DNA of 64,000 bases from Nephrocerus scutellatus (taxonomy: Eukaryota; Arthropoda; Insecta; Diptera; Pipunculidae). This document shows positions 10,860 through 22,379 of the stretch, piece after piece (within the stretch, counting starts at the first letter, position 1; every line of letters starts with the position of its first letter). The notes below the pieces were generated by a model that saw nothing but the letters and a program-made list of their open reading frames with translations, was not told the origin of the DNA and made no database searches. Position numbers and translations under genes: made by a program. The stretch covers positions 26,213,462 to 26,277,461 of the forward strand of contig OX352763.1 in the NCBI GenBank assembly GCA_947095585.1, given 5' to 3'.

Positions 10860-11740
10860 GAGAAGAATGCCACAGTGGCTTTACGAACTCTTTCTTGTAT
10901 GTTAGGTTTCCAGCTCAACTTCCTGTCCAAAATAAGACTCAAATATTTGGCTCTATCAGAGAATGTTAAGATTATACCTTTTAGAGAAGGAGGGTTAAAA
11001 AGTGGAACTTTATATTTCCTGGTGTATAGGACAAGCTCCGTTTTTTGAGGAGGGGGGACAGGACTCCACCTTGTGGGGTTCCCCTGCAGACAGATCTTCT
11101 GGCAGACTTAAGGTTGTAGAGGTAGTCCACGAGCCTTATGCCTTTTTCCGGCAGCTCGGCATCATTGGATTGGCTGCGAGGATTTTTCTTATTTTTATCA
11201 CAAAGGAGTCTCCAAGAAGAGCGCTTGGCTGTCCTTAATTCTCTTCTAAAGTTGGAAAGATGCTTTGTAAGCATCCACATCTACACTGAATTGTATGTAC
11301 CGGTGATCGGAGAAAGATTGTTCAGCCGATTCCTTCCAGTCTAGAATTAATTGGTTGAGAGAGTCGGTGACAAGAGTAATATCTAGCACTTCTTGTCGAC
11401 TCCTAGTTATGAATGTTGGTTCATTACCAGTATTGATTAGAGTTAGGTTAGTACTTAAATTATAATCAAAAAGTAACTCAGCCATGTCGTTGATGTCGGA
11501 GCTGCCCCATACTGAGTGATGGGCATTTGCATCGCTGCCGATGATGAGACTGGTATTACGTCTTCTTGCCTCTGCAATGAATCTATCCAGGTTATCACAA
11601 GGCAGAGATCCCACGTGGTCGTGGGCGATATAAACCGATGCCAGCCAATAGGTTCCTTGGTGAGTCTCCAATTGTGCGGCAGTGACATCTCGATCGCTGA
11701 AGTTAGGGAGTAAAAAAATACCATAGACTTTCAAGCGTGT
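10860..11740 (-). pseudogene. LINE fragment with endonuclease domain, internally deleted (R1/LOA-like)
   Basis: From 11,734 down to 11,246 an open 162-codon frame contains the C-terminal half of an APE endonuclease: LIIGSDANAHHSVWGSSDIN (GSDANAHH holds the catalytic Asp/Asn), then EPTFITRSRQEVLDITL and FSDHRYIQF (the SDH motif). Instead of the RT finger domain, the sequence jumps at about 11,120 to CRGTPQGGVLSPLL, a middle RT block, and by 11,000-10,880 it resembles the post-RT segment (FNPPSLKGIILTFSDRAKYL) also seen at 53.2 kb. About 1 kb of the RT is therefore deleted. This is one of the better-preserved coding stretches of the window. Confidence 0.75.
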
Positions 11741-13285
11741 CCCAACTCTAATTTACTAACTAAATCAATTTTAAGATTTTACTATTAAAGTCCGTTTGCC
11801 AATCCACATTTTGAAGAATATTTAAATTATGCCATTATACCATTAAAGCTAAAATCTGGTAACTCAAGTTACCACTACTCAACGACTACATACTCAGTAG
11901 TTACCAAGCATTAATCAATAAGTCCTTTTTGCCTAGTTTTGGAATTTGGGTATATTCTTAGAACAAGAACAAATAAGTCTGCGTTACCGCTACCGTTTAC
12001 TTTGCTGATTTACACACATAGATATACTAAGCGTGTGGCACAACGTTTTGCTGCAAGCTTTCTTAAAAGAAATGCACAACCTCTTCTACAATCCATTACG
12101 TTTACGAGCACAATAAAGAATAAAATTTATCGACACACTCTTCTGAAGTCGAAGAGAAAATGCTGCAAAAGCAATCAAATCCACAAAGTCATTCATTAAT
12201 TACCTCCTTTTATGTTCGATGATATCTCTTAGTTGGTGCATAAAACGTATGCATATTTGTGTAATTTGTTCAAGTAAGAGGTCTGTGAGGAGGCTGATGC
12301 CAATCGATGTTTACTACCAAATTGCGCTCTTCATAAATTCATATTTATTTTCAAATATGTAATCGATTTAGTGCTGAGCACAGAAACGCCCAAAATCAAC
12401 TATAGACATAAATACGTTTACAACTACAATGAAATGCGCACGACGGGACGAGCGCAACAGCAACAGCAACAGTTTAACGGGCCCATCCCACATGCCAGAC
12501 ACACTCCAGACATCCTTTAAAGCATTTGTTTTTATGGTTTTCGCAAGGAATCAACATGTTCGTGTACGTACCATAATGTGAGTTACGTACACGTAAGGGA
12601 ATGCTCCGCTGCCCGTTCATGTAAGAATTCATATAAATTAAGATATGTGCAAATTTCAAAAGAAAAAAAACATCATCCTTTGTGTAGTCGTAACAACCAG
12701 TAGAATGAAGTAAGTAATGCTTGCTTACTTATGGCTACAAACGCACCGGTTAGAAATGATTTTGCACAAAATCTGGTTCCATTTAACTTTTAGAATCATG
12801 GTCATTATAATAAATTGCTATTAATGAATAATAGGGTGAATAATTCGCGCTTTTCTTTTATGTTTTATTAGAGCGAGAAACTTTGAAAATCGGAAAGAGA
12901 TCATCTTTTCCTTTTTTTTGGTACGAGGAAAATTAAAAGGTAAGTGAGTGGAACCAAAAAAAACCATTGAAGTAATCGGAGTCATACTAACATGGTTCGC
13001 ATACCTGCAGACCACTGTAGAAACTGGAAGCTTAAGATAAGCTATTCAAAATGCGAGCTATAGATAATAGTGTATTGCTTCTATCTAATGCGCGGGACTC
13101 ACAAATTGTTGATGGCAATGATTTAAATATCAAAACGGAATGTCGTGTGATACGTTTTTTAATACTCTTTTGTATGTCTTACCTGTAAGCACAGATAATA
13201 TAATATACAGATGTGGCACATCAAAGCATTAATTTAAGGCAAATCGATTTGGCCGCTTGAATTATATAATGTGAGGATCCGAAAA
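11741..13285. other. Unassigned AT-rich interval with one hairpin
   Basis: No domain or element recognised. A perfect 10-bp inverted repeat CGTGTACGTA/TACGTACACG with a 13-base loop lies at 12,561-12,593. A GCAACA triplet-like run is near 12,455-12,473. The ORFs present are short and featureless. Confidence 0.4.
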
Positions 13286-13289
13286 AAAA

Positions 13290-13480
13290 AAATGAAGAAT
13301 ACCAAAGCGACTGGCCATGACGGATAAGCTTTTTAAAATTGCTGGATATGTCTTGTTAGAGTTCATACATCAGCTTATCTCAAGAACATGGACAGACGAA
13401 AGGATGCCTGATGAATGGAATTTCAGGATTGTTTGCCTGTAGCGCCAACTATAAAGGAATTAGTCTCCTTAAGATCACTT
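13290..13480 (+). pseudogene. RTE-type RT fragment, + strand
   Basis: The frames spell NTKATGHDG (RTE: NNKA.G.DG), then FIHQLISRTWTDERMPDEWN and NYKGISLLKITFK, the start of an RTE RT. Stops and a small deletion break it. It belongs to a different, more diverged copy than the - strand RTE that follows. Confidence 0.6.
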
Positions 13481-13744
13481 TTAAAATTATATCTTGAGAA
13501 GACCCAAACCAATTAATACCGCAAGGAATACAACGACATTGTAATTATGACATCCCTACCAATCCCCTTCGATAATACTCGCTATTTCATCACGGTCGGA
13601 AACAGCTTCAACGGTTCTTTTGAAGTTTATTACGGCTGCTATGCGATTCCTTTACCATCATATTGTGGGAAACTCTTAGATCCATTTTGTCAAGATCATT
13701 GGCAGAACCCAGAGAGCTATCACTAGTGTATTATCCAGCATTGA

Positions 13745-15480
13745 GGCATCTGCGGCTAAGAGGTCAGAATGCTTTTTGCTAAGCACCCATATCTCGGATC
13801 TGTTATGCTTGTGGGTCAATTACATTAAACACAATTAACAAAGTTATACTTATAAATTATTATGTATTTCAATGTAAGTCCTTTAATAAAAATGATATAT
13901 TAATTCTATATATATTAACAATGATTCTGTTTCTAGCTCAAATTTTATGTACACTGCTTCGATGATTAGTTACGACCTACGACTGCTGCACGATGTCATT
14001 TATAACTGATGACGATTCGTAAAGTGTATATTGCTTGTTGTCTGGTAGTAGCAAGGAACAGTAAATGCATTTAGTATATGTATGTACAACTAATTTGGTG
14101 ATTTGTGTGTAGTTACAAACACATCAGGATCCATATGTAAGTACTGGTATGATCATTGTCTTAAATACCAGCAGCTTGGATGTTATGGTTAAGTTCTTGG
14201 ATTTAAAGAGTCTTGACAGAATATAGTAGGCTTAGTTGGCTTTAAGCAACCATGCGCGTATGCTCTTATCGGCTGCTACAATTGACCCAAGATAGCTAAA
14301 AGATTGCAGTTCTTCAAATTCGCGCTCCACTATTTTAATTGCGGGACTAATGTTGTATCTTCTGCTCGCCGATGTGGCCACCATGTACTTTGTTATGCTA
14401 TCATTTATGTGAAAGCTTGGATTAAAGCTTTCTGTATAGCTCTTGGGTTTATACCAACGATGTCAATGTCGTATGCGTTAGCCAGTATCTAAATGGACTT
14501 ATGGAATATTGTTCCTCTCGCCGTTACGTCAAACCCTCGGATCACTTTCTCCAACGCCAGTTTGAAGAGAACGCAGGCCAGTTCAACCCCTTGTAGGAGA
14601 CTGTTATAGATGTTGAATGGGCTTGATAGTGATCCGGATTTTTTGACTTGTATTATAAAATTGGTCATGGTCAACATACATAGTCGTGTCAGTTTATTTG
14701 GGTCCCAAATTCTCTCATTGCTTTATAACGTTCTACTCTGGCTATGCCATCATAGGCGTCTTTAAAGTCTATAAAAATATGTTGCAGTGAGTTTTGTAAC
14801 TCTAGACATTTTTCTATCATCTGCCTAATGGTGTAAATCTGATCAGTTGTTAATTTGCCTGGGATGAAACCACACTGGTATGGACCAGTGATGACTTTAG
14901 CGTTGGGGCTATCCTGTCTTGAAGGATTGAGGAGAAAATCTTATACGCGGTACTAAACAACGTTATACCACGATAATTGCTGTATTTTGTGATATCTCCC
15001 TTCTTATTTATGGGGCGCAGGATGCCTCTTCGCCAGTCTTCTGGCATAGCTTCTTTGGTTTAGCCTCCAATTCCTCAGTTACCTGGTCAATTAGCAACTC
15101 ATGAAAGTGCTCTTCCCATCGCTCTAAGATGCCTATAAAATCGGCGATCAGATTACCCTCATTGTCGTTGCAGTATGTACAACGCGGTGTATATTGCGTC
15201 ATACCGCGGACTCTTTAATAGAACTTTCGCGCCTGTTACGGTCCTTGCTCTCTGTACTGTTCTAGTTCACGGACGAGATTCTTCTCCCAGGTTGTTTTTT
15301 TTCGGCGGGGAACAGTTTTTTCATGTCTTCTGAGCTCTTTATATTCTGATTCGCGGATGAAGTCTTTCGTGATGATGCAATCCGCGCCCGGATCACCATA
15401 CTAAAAAGATAGTGATCTCGTCGACGTTGGCACATTCGGTACATTTATACCGTTATAAGGTTTGGGTTATGGCGGCGCTC
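13745..15480 (-). mobile_element. RTE-type LINE copy, interrupted by a solo LTR
   Basis: The same nucleotide blocks as in the 4.0-5.5 and 47.6-48.8 kb copies run in order on the - strand. The RT is recognisable as GILRPINKKGDITKYSNYRG, then AYKIFSSILQDRIAP (14,850-15,050). The other half shows ITNFIIQVKKSGSL-like sequence. Blocks 13,745-13,800 and 14,127 onward are adjacent in the sister copies but here are separated by 326 bp, a solo LTR with 5-bp duplication. The frame is broken many times. 14,489-14,677 keeps the LALEKVIRGFDVTARGTIF stretch found after the RT core. Confidence 0.8.
13801..14126. mobile_element. Solo LTR, 326 bp, with 5-bp target-site duplication
   Basis: Begins TGTTATGCTTG and ends AACACATCA, i.e. 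TG...CA. It is bordered by GGATC at 13,796-13,800 and 14,127-14,131. Removing it restores the uninterrupted RTE sequence (ctcggatccatatgtaagta), which matches ctcggatctatttgtaagta in the 4.4 kb copy, so the empty site is available inside the window. An AATAAA lies near 13,884. LTR elements with 5-bp duplications include BEL/Pao and copia types and some Gypsy types; the internal region is absent, so no group can be assigned. Confidence 0.8.
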
Positions 15481-16665
15481 TATTAATACGAGGTGTGATG
15501 TTGGCTCCACCAAGAGATACCCAGGTGGCTTTGTGGATATTTGTACGCGCAAATCTTGTACTCGCAACGACCAAATTATTGCACTTTTAATGGCACTATG
15601 AACAATTTTTAAATTACTGGTAATTATTAATTAATTATCCTTTATTATGCACCTATTTTATGCGAAATGGAACACATTTACCAACAGTTCTAAGCGTAAA
15701 CTGCCTATTTATAAGAGCACAAAACAAGCAAATCAAAAGGTCATGAAACACACTTTTATAGTTTCATTGGAACTTTTGACTCATATAACGTGAAACTTCA
15801 AGCTTTAGAAGAAATTGGATTTATTTTATTGGCTGTTTGTTGGATTAAAAAAATTAATTAAAATTAACGTCTTAAGCCATGAAATTAAAGAAATTAATTT
15901 AATACGTGTACACTACACTACACTACACACAATTGCCTTTTGTTTCATTGCGATAACTATTGATGATAGCTACTTCACATGGCTACAAAATGATGCCGTT
16001 GCCGGCATGTGGTTTCCAAAATGACAGTCTACAGATGCATCGGGCATGGCATGAACGTTGGCATGCCGTCAACCAAAAATTAATTTAATGAAAGATGCGC
16101 CTGACCTAAAAACAATTCCATGTAATGCCAGAAGAATATCAGTAATTAGAGTATGTGGTGCATTGAATAAAATATGTTGCTTCAACATTGTTAGCAATTA
16201 ACCAGCCTTTGATGGTTCCAGCTAGCATACAATTACTGCATGTATAATATATGCAGTATAGAGAAGTATGTTAACTGACATGATGCATTAGAGTGCTTCG
16301 AACATTACTTTACTATAGGGAATGGATACGCTATTCAAATCATGTATTATTAAACCGATAATGCATTATCAAGATTCGCTCTAACTAGCGTTAAGTCAAT
16401 TTTAACAGACAGATATATATTTCAACCCAAAGCCATGTATATAATATTTTTTCGAAAATTCAATTCAAGTGTCATTTTAATACGTCATTTTCATCATTTT
16501 AAAACACCTTAAATGATGCATGGTGCAATTCACATCATCAAATCATAAAATTTTGAATTTAAAATTAGCTGAAAAAGTTAGTGAGTTAATAATTCATAAC
16601 ATCTTTAGTTGCTTTGCAAAATCTAGTAATACAAACGAGCTTATATGCTAATTTTAAAAAGTTCT
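15481..16665. other. Unassigned AT-rich interval
   Basis: Very AT-rich. A 69-codon ORF at 15.8-16.0 kb has no motif. A short CACTA run (cactacactacactacac) occurs near 15,910. Nothing else is recognised. Confidence 0.4.
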
Positions 16666-16666
16666 C

Positions 16667-16790
16667 CCTTTTGAGTTTTGGGGTTTTAATTTTGGTTTTT
16701 GGGTTTTTGGTTTTGGATTTTGAGTTTTAGGTTTTCGTATTTTTGAATTTTTCGGTTTTGGGTTTTTGGTTTTCGGGTTTTGGGTTTAAG
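16667..16790. repeat. Degenerate GGTTTT-type simple repeat
   Basis: About 120 bases made of irregular GGTTTTTGGGTTTT-like units, with all C depleted on the + strand. Units vary in length, so this is cryptic simple sequence and not a clean satellite. Confidence 0.75.
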
Positions 16791-16794
16791 ACCA

Positions 16795-17725
16795 TATTCA
16801 TCAAGATGATCATGATTTCAAAAGCCAATGTCATCCAGTTTGGCATCCTTAAACTTAAGGCGACCTATTCTACGCTATACTTCCAGCGTATAGACTTTCC
16901 AAGAAGGATCCTCTTTGCTCATTGGAGCTAAGTATCCTGCCCACCGGATACCCTTCACCAATTCGACAACGCGGTAACGCTTATAGATCTCATCAATATA
17001 GAATCTCCGGTATTGGTCTTCTCTATATACGGGCCAACAAAAGGTTTTTGTAAGATTTTCTTTTCGAACGTGGCTAAGAGATAAGAGTGGTTTTTGCTGG
17101 GCATCCAAGTCTCGGTAATAAATGACCATTGTCTTATACATCATCAGCTTAGATGTTATTTTTTAATTGCTGGCTTTGTACAGCTTGACAGACTGAACTA
17201 GGCTCGCGTATTTCTAGTTCCATGCTTTTATCGGATGCTACAATTGACCTACTAACATAGATAGCGCTACTTGTAATTCTCGTTCCACTATATTAGATGG
17301 GGGAATTGTTGGATATTCTGCTCCCAGACTTGGCTTATAGAGAATTGTTACTCTCGCCATTATTTTAGAGATTGTCGGATCATTCTAACGACAGTTTTAG
17401 ATATAGATGCTGAATGGTCTTGATAGTGATCCGAATTTTTTTACTTGGCTTTTTGGTAATGGTCAACCTACATAATACCTACATAGTAATAAGGATGAAA
17501 TTCTGATCAGTTGTTGATTTGTCTGAGATGTAACCACACTGATATGGTTAAAAATAATGACTACCTTATCCTCTATTCTGTCTTGAAGGATAGAGGAGAA
17601 AATCTTATTCAAAATGCTCGTTATAACTCGATAAATGCTGCACTTTGCGATATCATCTTTCATATGTATGAGCACAGGATGCCTCTTTTCCAGTCTTCTG
17701 GACAAGAATAATTTTAAAAAAGTCA
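16795..17725 (-). mobile_element. RTE-type LINE copy, strongly degenerate
   Basis: On the - strand from 17,720: DIAKCSIYRVITSIL, then KIFSSILQDRI, VVTSQTNQQL, a degraded middle, and the C-terminal FYIDEIYKRYRVVELVKGIR with RWAGYLAPMSKEDPSWKV (17,144-16,875). The order matches the other RTE copies but with deletions. It abuts the T/G simple repeat on the left. Confidence 0.7.
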
Positions 17726-18224
17726 ACTTGCCCTATCGTCGTCAACAACACACTGACGACTTTTATCTGACAATTTGGTTTAACATAGCAAGAAACACTT
17801 GCCTCTACAGCTCTATTAGAACATCCAGGTACTGGCTTATCCGGACGATATTGGTGTCTTCAGTACCACTCAAAAGTCTCTAATGAACGTTTTTATGCAG
17901 ATCAAGCTAGCATCACAACATTTAAAGCAGAACATTTCGAGAACATTAGGGGTCGTGGGGGAGAACATTCGTTCTACAATAGAGATAGTGGAGCACGGAT
18001 TCGTAATAGAATAACTCTTTTTAATAGAAGCTAGAAAAAAAAATCAAAATACGCGCACGGTTTTTTTAAATTCGGAAACCTTTGTACGAATATATCATCA
18101 AGCTTTTGATGTATAAGACAACGTATTATAAAGGGCATTCTTTTAGAAAGAACTTACTGAAGAGCTAACTGTCAAAAGAGCTGCACTTACTTTTGGAATT
18201 TATTATCAGTATAGTTTGGCATTA

Positions 18225-18348
18225 TCAGTATACTTTGGATGCCAAACTGGATGACATCGGCTCGAAATTGGGACCGGTGCAGAGACTTTTTGCGGGAGGC
18301 CACGACCGGACCCCGGTTGTAGCACCAAATATGATGATGATGATACTT
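18225..18348 (+). mobile_element. RTE-type LINE, 3' end only
   Basis: Shows the family's 3' block GGATGACATCGGCT, CGGACCCCGGTTGTAG and then ATATGATGATGATGAT, the ATG-repeat tail that marks the true 3' end at about 18,345. It is 5'-truncated. Confidence 0.75.
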
Positions 18349-18429
18349 TGACAAATCTTTAAAAATAAATAAATAGACGACTTCGTGATTTTTATGGCGC
18401 ACATAATCGTCCAGCTGTGATTATATTTC

Positions 18430-18960
18430 GTATCACATACAATAACTCCAACACGCCGAAGACAATATTGCCGCTGTAAATGAAAGTTTGGTCAATGATC
18501 CAAATTTAAGGTTCTGTCCATCCACTACGTTGAAAATCTGCGCGAAGATCTGCGCCGTTCTTTCGCCGATTGTGCTCTAAAGCAGTTAGCAACTGGCAAA
18601 ATTGTATTTAGCGATAAATCCACCAGAGACTCCATTACATCTGGAAAAATGCACCGTTTGGTGCCGTTTACACACGCCGGTGGCAGATTCGGACCTTATT
18701 TCTTCTTATTTCAGATCATTCCCGCACCATGATCAATGTTTTTCTGTTTGAAAATATGGATGACATTGATCCGGACGAGTTGTGCTTTCAACAGGATCGC
18801 GCTACGTGCCATACAGCGACGGCAACCATCAAATTATTGAAATGAAAATTTGGCGATAAGCTGATTTTGAGCAATTTACCTACCTGACAAGGTCGTGCGG
18901 GTGCAGGTGTTCGAAAAGGGGCCCAAAATTGGGCGTCCAGAACACGCTTCGTCAAGAACA
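18430..18960 (+). pseudogene. D41D-type mariner-like transposase relic
   Basis: Across + frames: DLRRSFADCALKQLATGKIV, FSDKST (block of the first catalytic Asp), then DMDD-like DDIDPDELCFQQDRATCHTA followed by TIKLLK and KFGDKLI. FQQD.ATCHTA..TI.LL...FGD is the signature around the second catalytic Asp of rosa/D41D-type IS630-Tc1-mariner transposases. The block with the last catalytic residue is lost. In-frame stops and frameshifts show a dead copy. A second relic of this type is at 40.3 kb. Confidence 0.6.
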
Positions 18961-20795
18961 GCAACTGTAGCTATGTGCCCGAAATTATTTTCAAGTGTTA
19001 ATGCCATATATTGATCTTTTAAATTAATATAATAATTTGATTAGAATTGCATTTTTTGTGTTGATTTGTACAATTTCAAGTTCTATTTGACTTAAAAGGA
19101 ACTGATAACCGCACAAGCAAAAAAATTTACTTTAAAATTTACTTGCTATATTATTGATGTAGGGATGTATTTCTAAACGCTCAGATTATAATTTATTAGT
19201 TACTTTTAACTGCCTTATGGTGTAGGCCGCTATATATAAAGTATTTTCTCAATAACTCCGGCAATGATTACCGAATTACCTACAGTAAAAAAGCGACTTA
19301 AATCGTATGTCACTTCCTACCTTTGAAAAGTTCCGCTTTTATCACTCAATATATTATTTTGACATTAACCAACAATAAATACGGTGTCAACTAAGTGATC
19401 ATAGATGTGTATAATTATAGCCACCGGCGGTAACCTTCAAAGGGGGTATTCAATTGGAATAAACGTAAAACGCCCAGTTTGGTCTATCGAATGTAATCAC
19501 TTACAAGCCATATTCTGTATCTATGACCATAAATTGATAAAATCATGCTATTAAAATTCATGCTAATAAATTGTTGGCTATTTTAATAAATAGTACGATG
19601 ATACTTGCTATACAGACACATGCACCCACCATTGAAACAACAATACTCGCCTTTTACCTGAGAAAAAGGCCAATACAAATCATGCAGCGACGACTCACTT
19701 GTGCTTAAGTATTTTTATTCGCAAAGAATACTGAACGAAAGGAATAAATTCCAAGAATATGGAGATTGCGCATCACAAGCTGCCAGATTCGCTTTAATTT
19801 AAAGTGGTTTTAGCGCATAATTTGTCTGCTGTCGTGCGCATATGGTACGCTGCTAAATTGATCGGCCAAGAAGGCTTTAAATTGGCATAAATTGCTAAAC
19901 GAAAAAAAAAAAACAATAAAACGAAAACGATAACTGGTGTCGGGTGCTATAATTTAAATAATTAGACATACGTACTGCAGTGGCCTGTTGTGATCACGCG
20001 GGTGGTCGTAATTTATTTTAAGAAATTTTTTTCCACCATCCATCCTTTAACCTACCATCAATTTGTTATTAATTGGTTTGATTGAATGCGAATATTAACT
20101 GACTTGCAAAAAGTTGCTAAGACTGCTGAAATAAGTAAGAAACTTTTTATCAAGTTGTATATTTATTCACATACTAGTTGCAAGATATTTATTGAACTCA
20201 GATCGATTGTCTTTTCAGATTTAACTTTAAGTTTACAAAACTGTGAAACAGAATTTTACGCTGCTACCTTTCTGGAATAACAATTTGCACAGAAATACTC
20301 ATGAAATAAAGAAAAGTTAATACCTTTGTGAGTGCAACTGTACCATTAAGCAGTGCGTTCAATTTATTTTCTGATTACAGGTAATTATTTTTACTTCTAT
20401 GCCAGCATAACTACATAATAGGAATAGAGGAATGGGGAAATACCGGATCAATGGATCAAATATGTCATGCGCATATTACTCGTACCTTACTGAAATGTCT
20501 AGAACTTTAAAACACGTGCCTATCAAAAATGTAGTCCCCCAATATTTGGTAGCTCTCATGTGTGATTGCACGACAGTAACGAAAATAAATATCGATAGAG
20601 AGATTCTTTCTTAAGCCGCAGATTACTAATTTGGAATGGTTTACCAGGTTCTGTATCGACAGGCATTCAAGGCGCATGTACACTGGCATCTCCTATTTTC
20701 CTCTCTTTAATTCTTTAACAACTATGCTAGACCAAGTATTAAAGGCCTCAAGTGTATATTTAAAATAAACAACAATTTGATAAATTATGGAGTAC
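18961..20795. other. Unassigned AT-rich interval
   Basis: No domain, tandem array or element end recognised. ORFs of 60-65 codons at 20.1, 20.4 and 20.5 kb lack motifs. Confidence 0.4.
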
Positions 20796-20799
20796 ACAT

Positions 20800-21135
20800 C
20801 GATCTCAATGAATACGTTCGTCCGCATTACTCCAAACAATTCATAAACGAATAGTGCAACTATGGGAGGAAGAAAACATTCCAAAAGACTAGAGAACAGG
20901 CATCCTGTGCCCCATACATAAGAAAATATCACAACTTCCAGCAATTATTATAGTATAACGGTGTTGAATACCGCTTACCGCGCATTAGATTTTCTCCTCT
21001 ATTCTTCAATACAGAGGAGAAAGGACTCTTACGCTGAAGTCATTATTGGCCCAAACTGCAGGACATCGAACCGTATTAGGGACGGATAGAGAGGCCATAA
21101 CCGAACCACGGTTATAGAGTCAAATATGATAATGA
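20800..21135 (+). mobile_element. RTE-type LINE copy, internally deleted
   Basis: Reads IVQLW-like context, then EENIPKD, GILCPIHKK, and FSSILQ followed by DSYAEVIIGPN in different + frames. This is the beginning of the RTE RT, and it then joins directly to the 3' block (ATCGAACCG...GTTATAGAGTCAAATATGAT) ending near 21,130. About 2 kb between these parts is missing. Confidence 0.65.
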
Positions 21136-21239
21136 ATACATTCGTAAAGCAAAATATATGGATTTAGAGACAGAAAAGCAGCATGTCATTAAAAACTAAT
21201 TGACGTTACAATACAGTACCAGAAAAAGTTTGTATTGGG

Positions 21240-21485
21240 ACAGTGCTGTAAAATTGGACCACAGTTTCGTTACCTTTTTGTATTTGTCGAGGCATTGTAA
21301 GATATGTAAGGTAAGGTAAGAAACGTTAGCTCCCATTTTAGATCTCATCTTCAATACATCAGTATACCAGACTTCATACTTCTCGGGTCTAGGACCTATC
21401 CACTATTAGACCAATCCCACATTACTTTCTCAAAAATTCTGCCTGTAAGTAATTAACCTCTTACTTAAAAACGCACGGACTGGGT
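21240..21485 (-). pseudogene. Jockey-like LINE fragment (endonuclease-RT linker)
   Basis: The + strand text GAAACGTTAGCTCCCATTTT, then TCTCATCTTCAATAC and the following 150 bases match 23,222-23,345, where the - strand frame reads the linker between endonuclease and RT of a jockey-like LINE. This is a truncated copy of the same family. Confidence 0.55.
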
Positions 21486-21489
21486 AAGC

Positions 21490-21993
21490 GTCAAATCAAG
21501 CCTTCAAGAGAAAATAGAAACACCTACACCAATACCATGTAAAAAGCTACTTTATTCAGAGGTTGACCAATTTATCAAAGATATCCAAATCTCATCTTGG
21601 GGAAACACGCCGAATATCAAAAAAGATTGAAAGGTTACTAATATTCTCTCAAAATTAGAGAATTAATCGCCGAAAAGCGAGAAAAAAATAACACCAAACC
21701 GGACAGCACAGTAAGTTTGACGAACAATTAGGATTAAAGATTCTGAAATTAGTTCCTTCTTACAAAATCTCAGCAATAATAAGAATATGTATAGAGTATA
21801 CTCTCTGAAAAACAAATAAGAAATTAAAGAGACCAATCACTAACATTCCTACTTGTATGTCATACATGAGGTTAACATGAAAGCCAAACCGGGAAAACCA
21901 CTTCACAAACCATCATCCTTTAGGCCAATATCTTTCCTGCCAGTACTGTCCAAACTTTTTGAAAGACTGCTTTTAAAAAAACTGCTACCAACT
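21490..21993 (+). pseudogene. Jockey-like LINE fragment (linker and RT start)
   Basis: The + frame shows IRELIAEKREKN (the basic linker before RT) and then VNMKAKPGKPLHKPSSFRPI with SFLPVLSKLFERLLLKKLLP, the well-known N-terminal RT block of jockey-type elements. At 21,994 it switches, in frame, to endonuclease sequence that should lie upstream of it in an intact element. This is a rearranged or chimeric join. Confidence 0.7.
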
Positions 21994-22375
21994 GATGCAC
22001 TGTCTGATTCAATTTTAAGAATTGTCACAAGACATCGTAAAACTGAAATCGTTATTGCGGGCGATTCCAATGTACACAATTCTGGGTGGCTTCGCCATTC
22101 CGGCCAGACAACACCCGAAGAAAGGTGTGTTGAGATATTCGCTGAGTTTAATCACCTTATACTCAGCTTGTAAATGAGCCTACAAGAACACCCGACATTG
22201 CAAACCATTCCACAACACCCTTGACTCGTTCCTTACAACTCGTCCTGATAATTACACCGTCAATGTATTATCGCATCTAGACTCGTCTCATTATGCATTG
22301 CTGCCGCCTGCACCTCAGGGAATGGAACACTCTATGGGACAGATATTCATTCATACTCGTCTTTTTGAAGAAGAA
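21994..22375 (+). pseudogene. Jockey-like LINE endonuclease fragment
   Basis: Reads DALSDSILRIVT, then TEIVIAGDSNVHNSGWLRHS. GDFNVHN is the family norm for the catalytic Asp/Asn block; here the F is S. It is followed by EFNHL and a shifted frame down to DSSHYALLPPAPQ. Near-identical nucleotide blocks occur at 29,229-30,010. An internal deletion brings the SDH block next to the LLPPAPQ segment that precedes the RT. Confidence 0.7.
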
Positions 22376-22379
22376 GCTT

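Noticed and set aside
16667..16790. TTTTGGG-like sequence resembling ciliate-type telomere repeats
   Set aside because: Irregular unit length and internal position; best explained as cryptic simple repeat.
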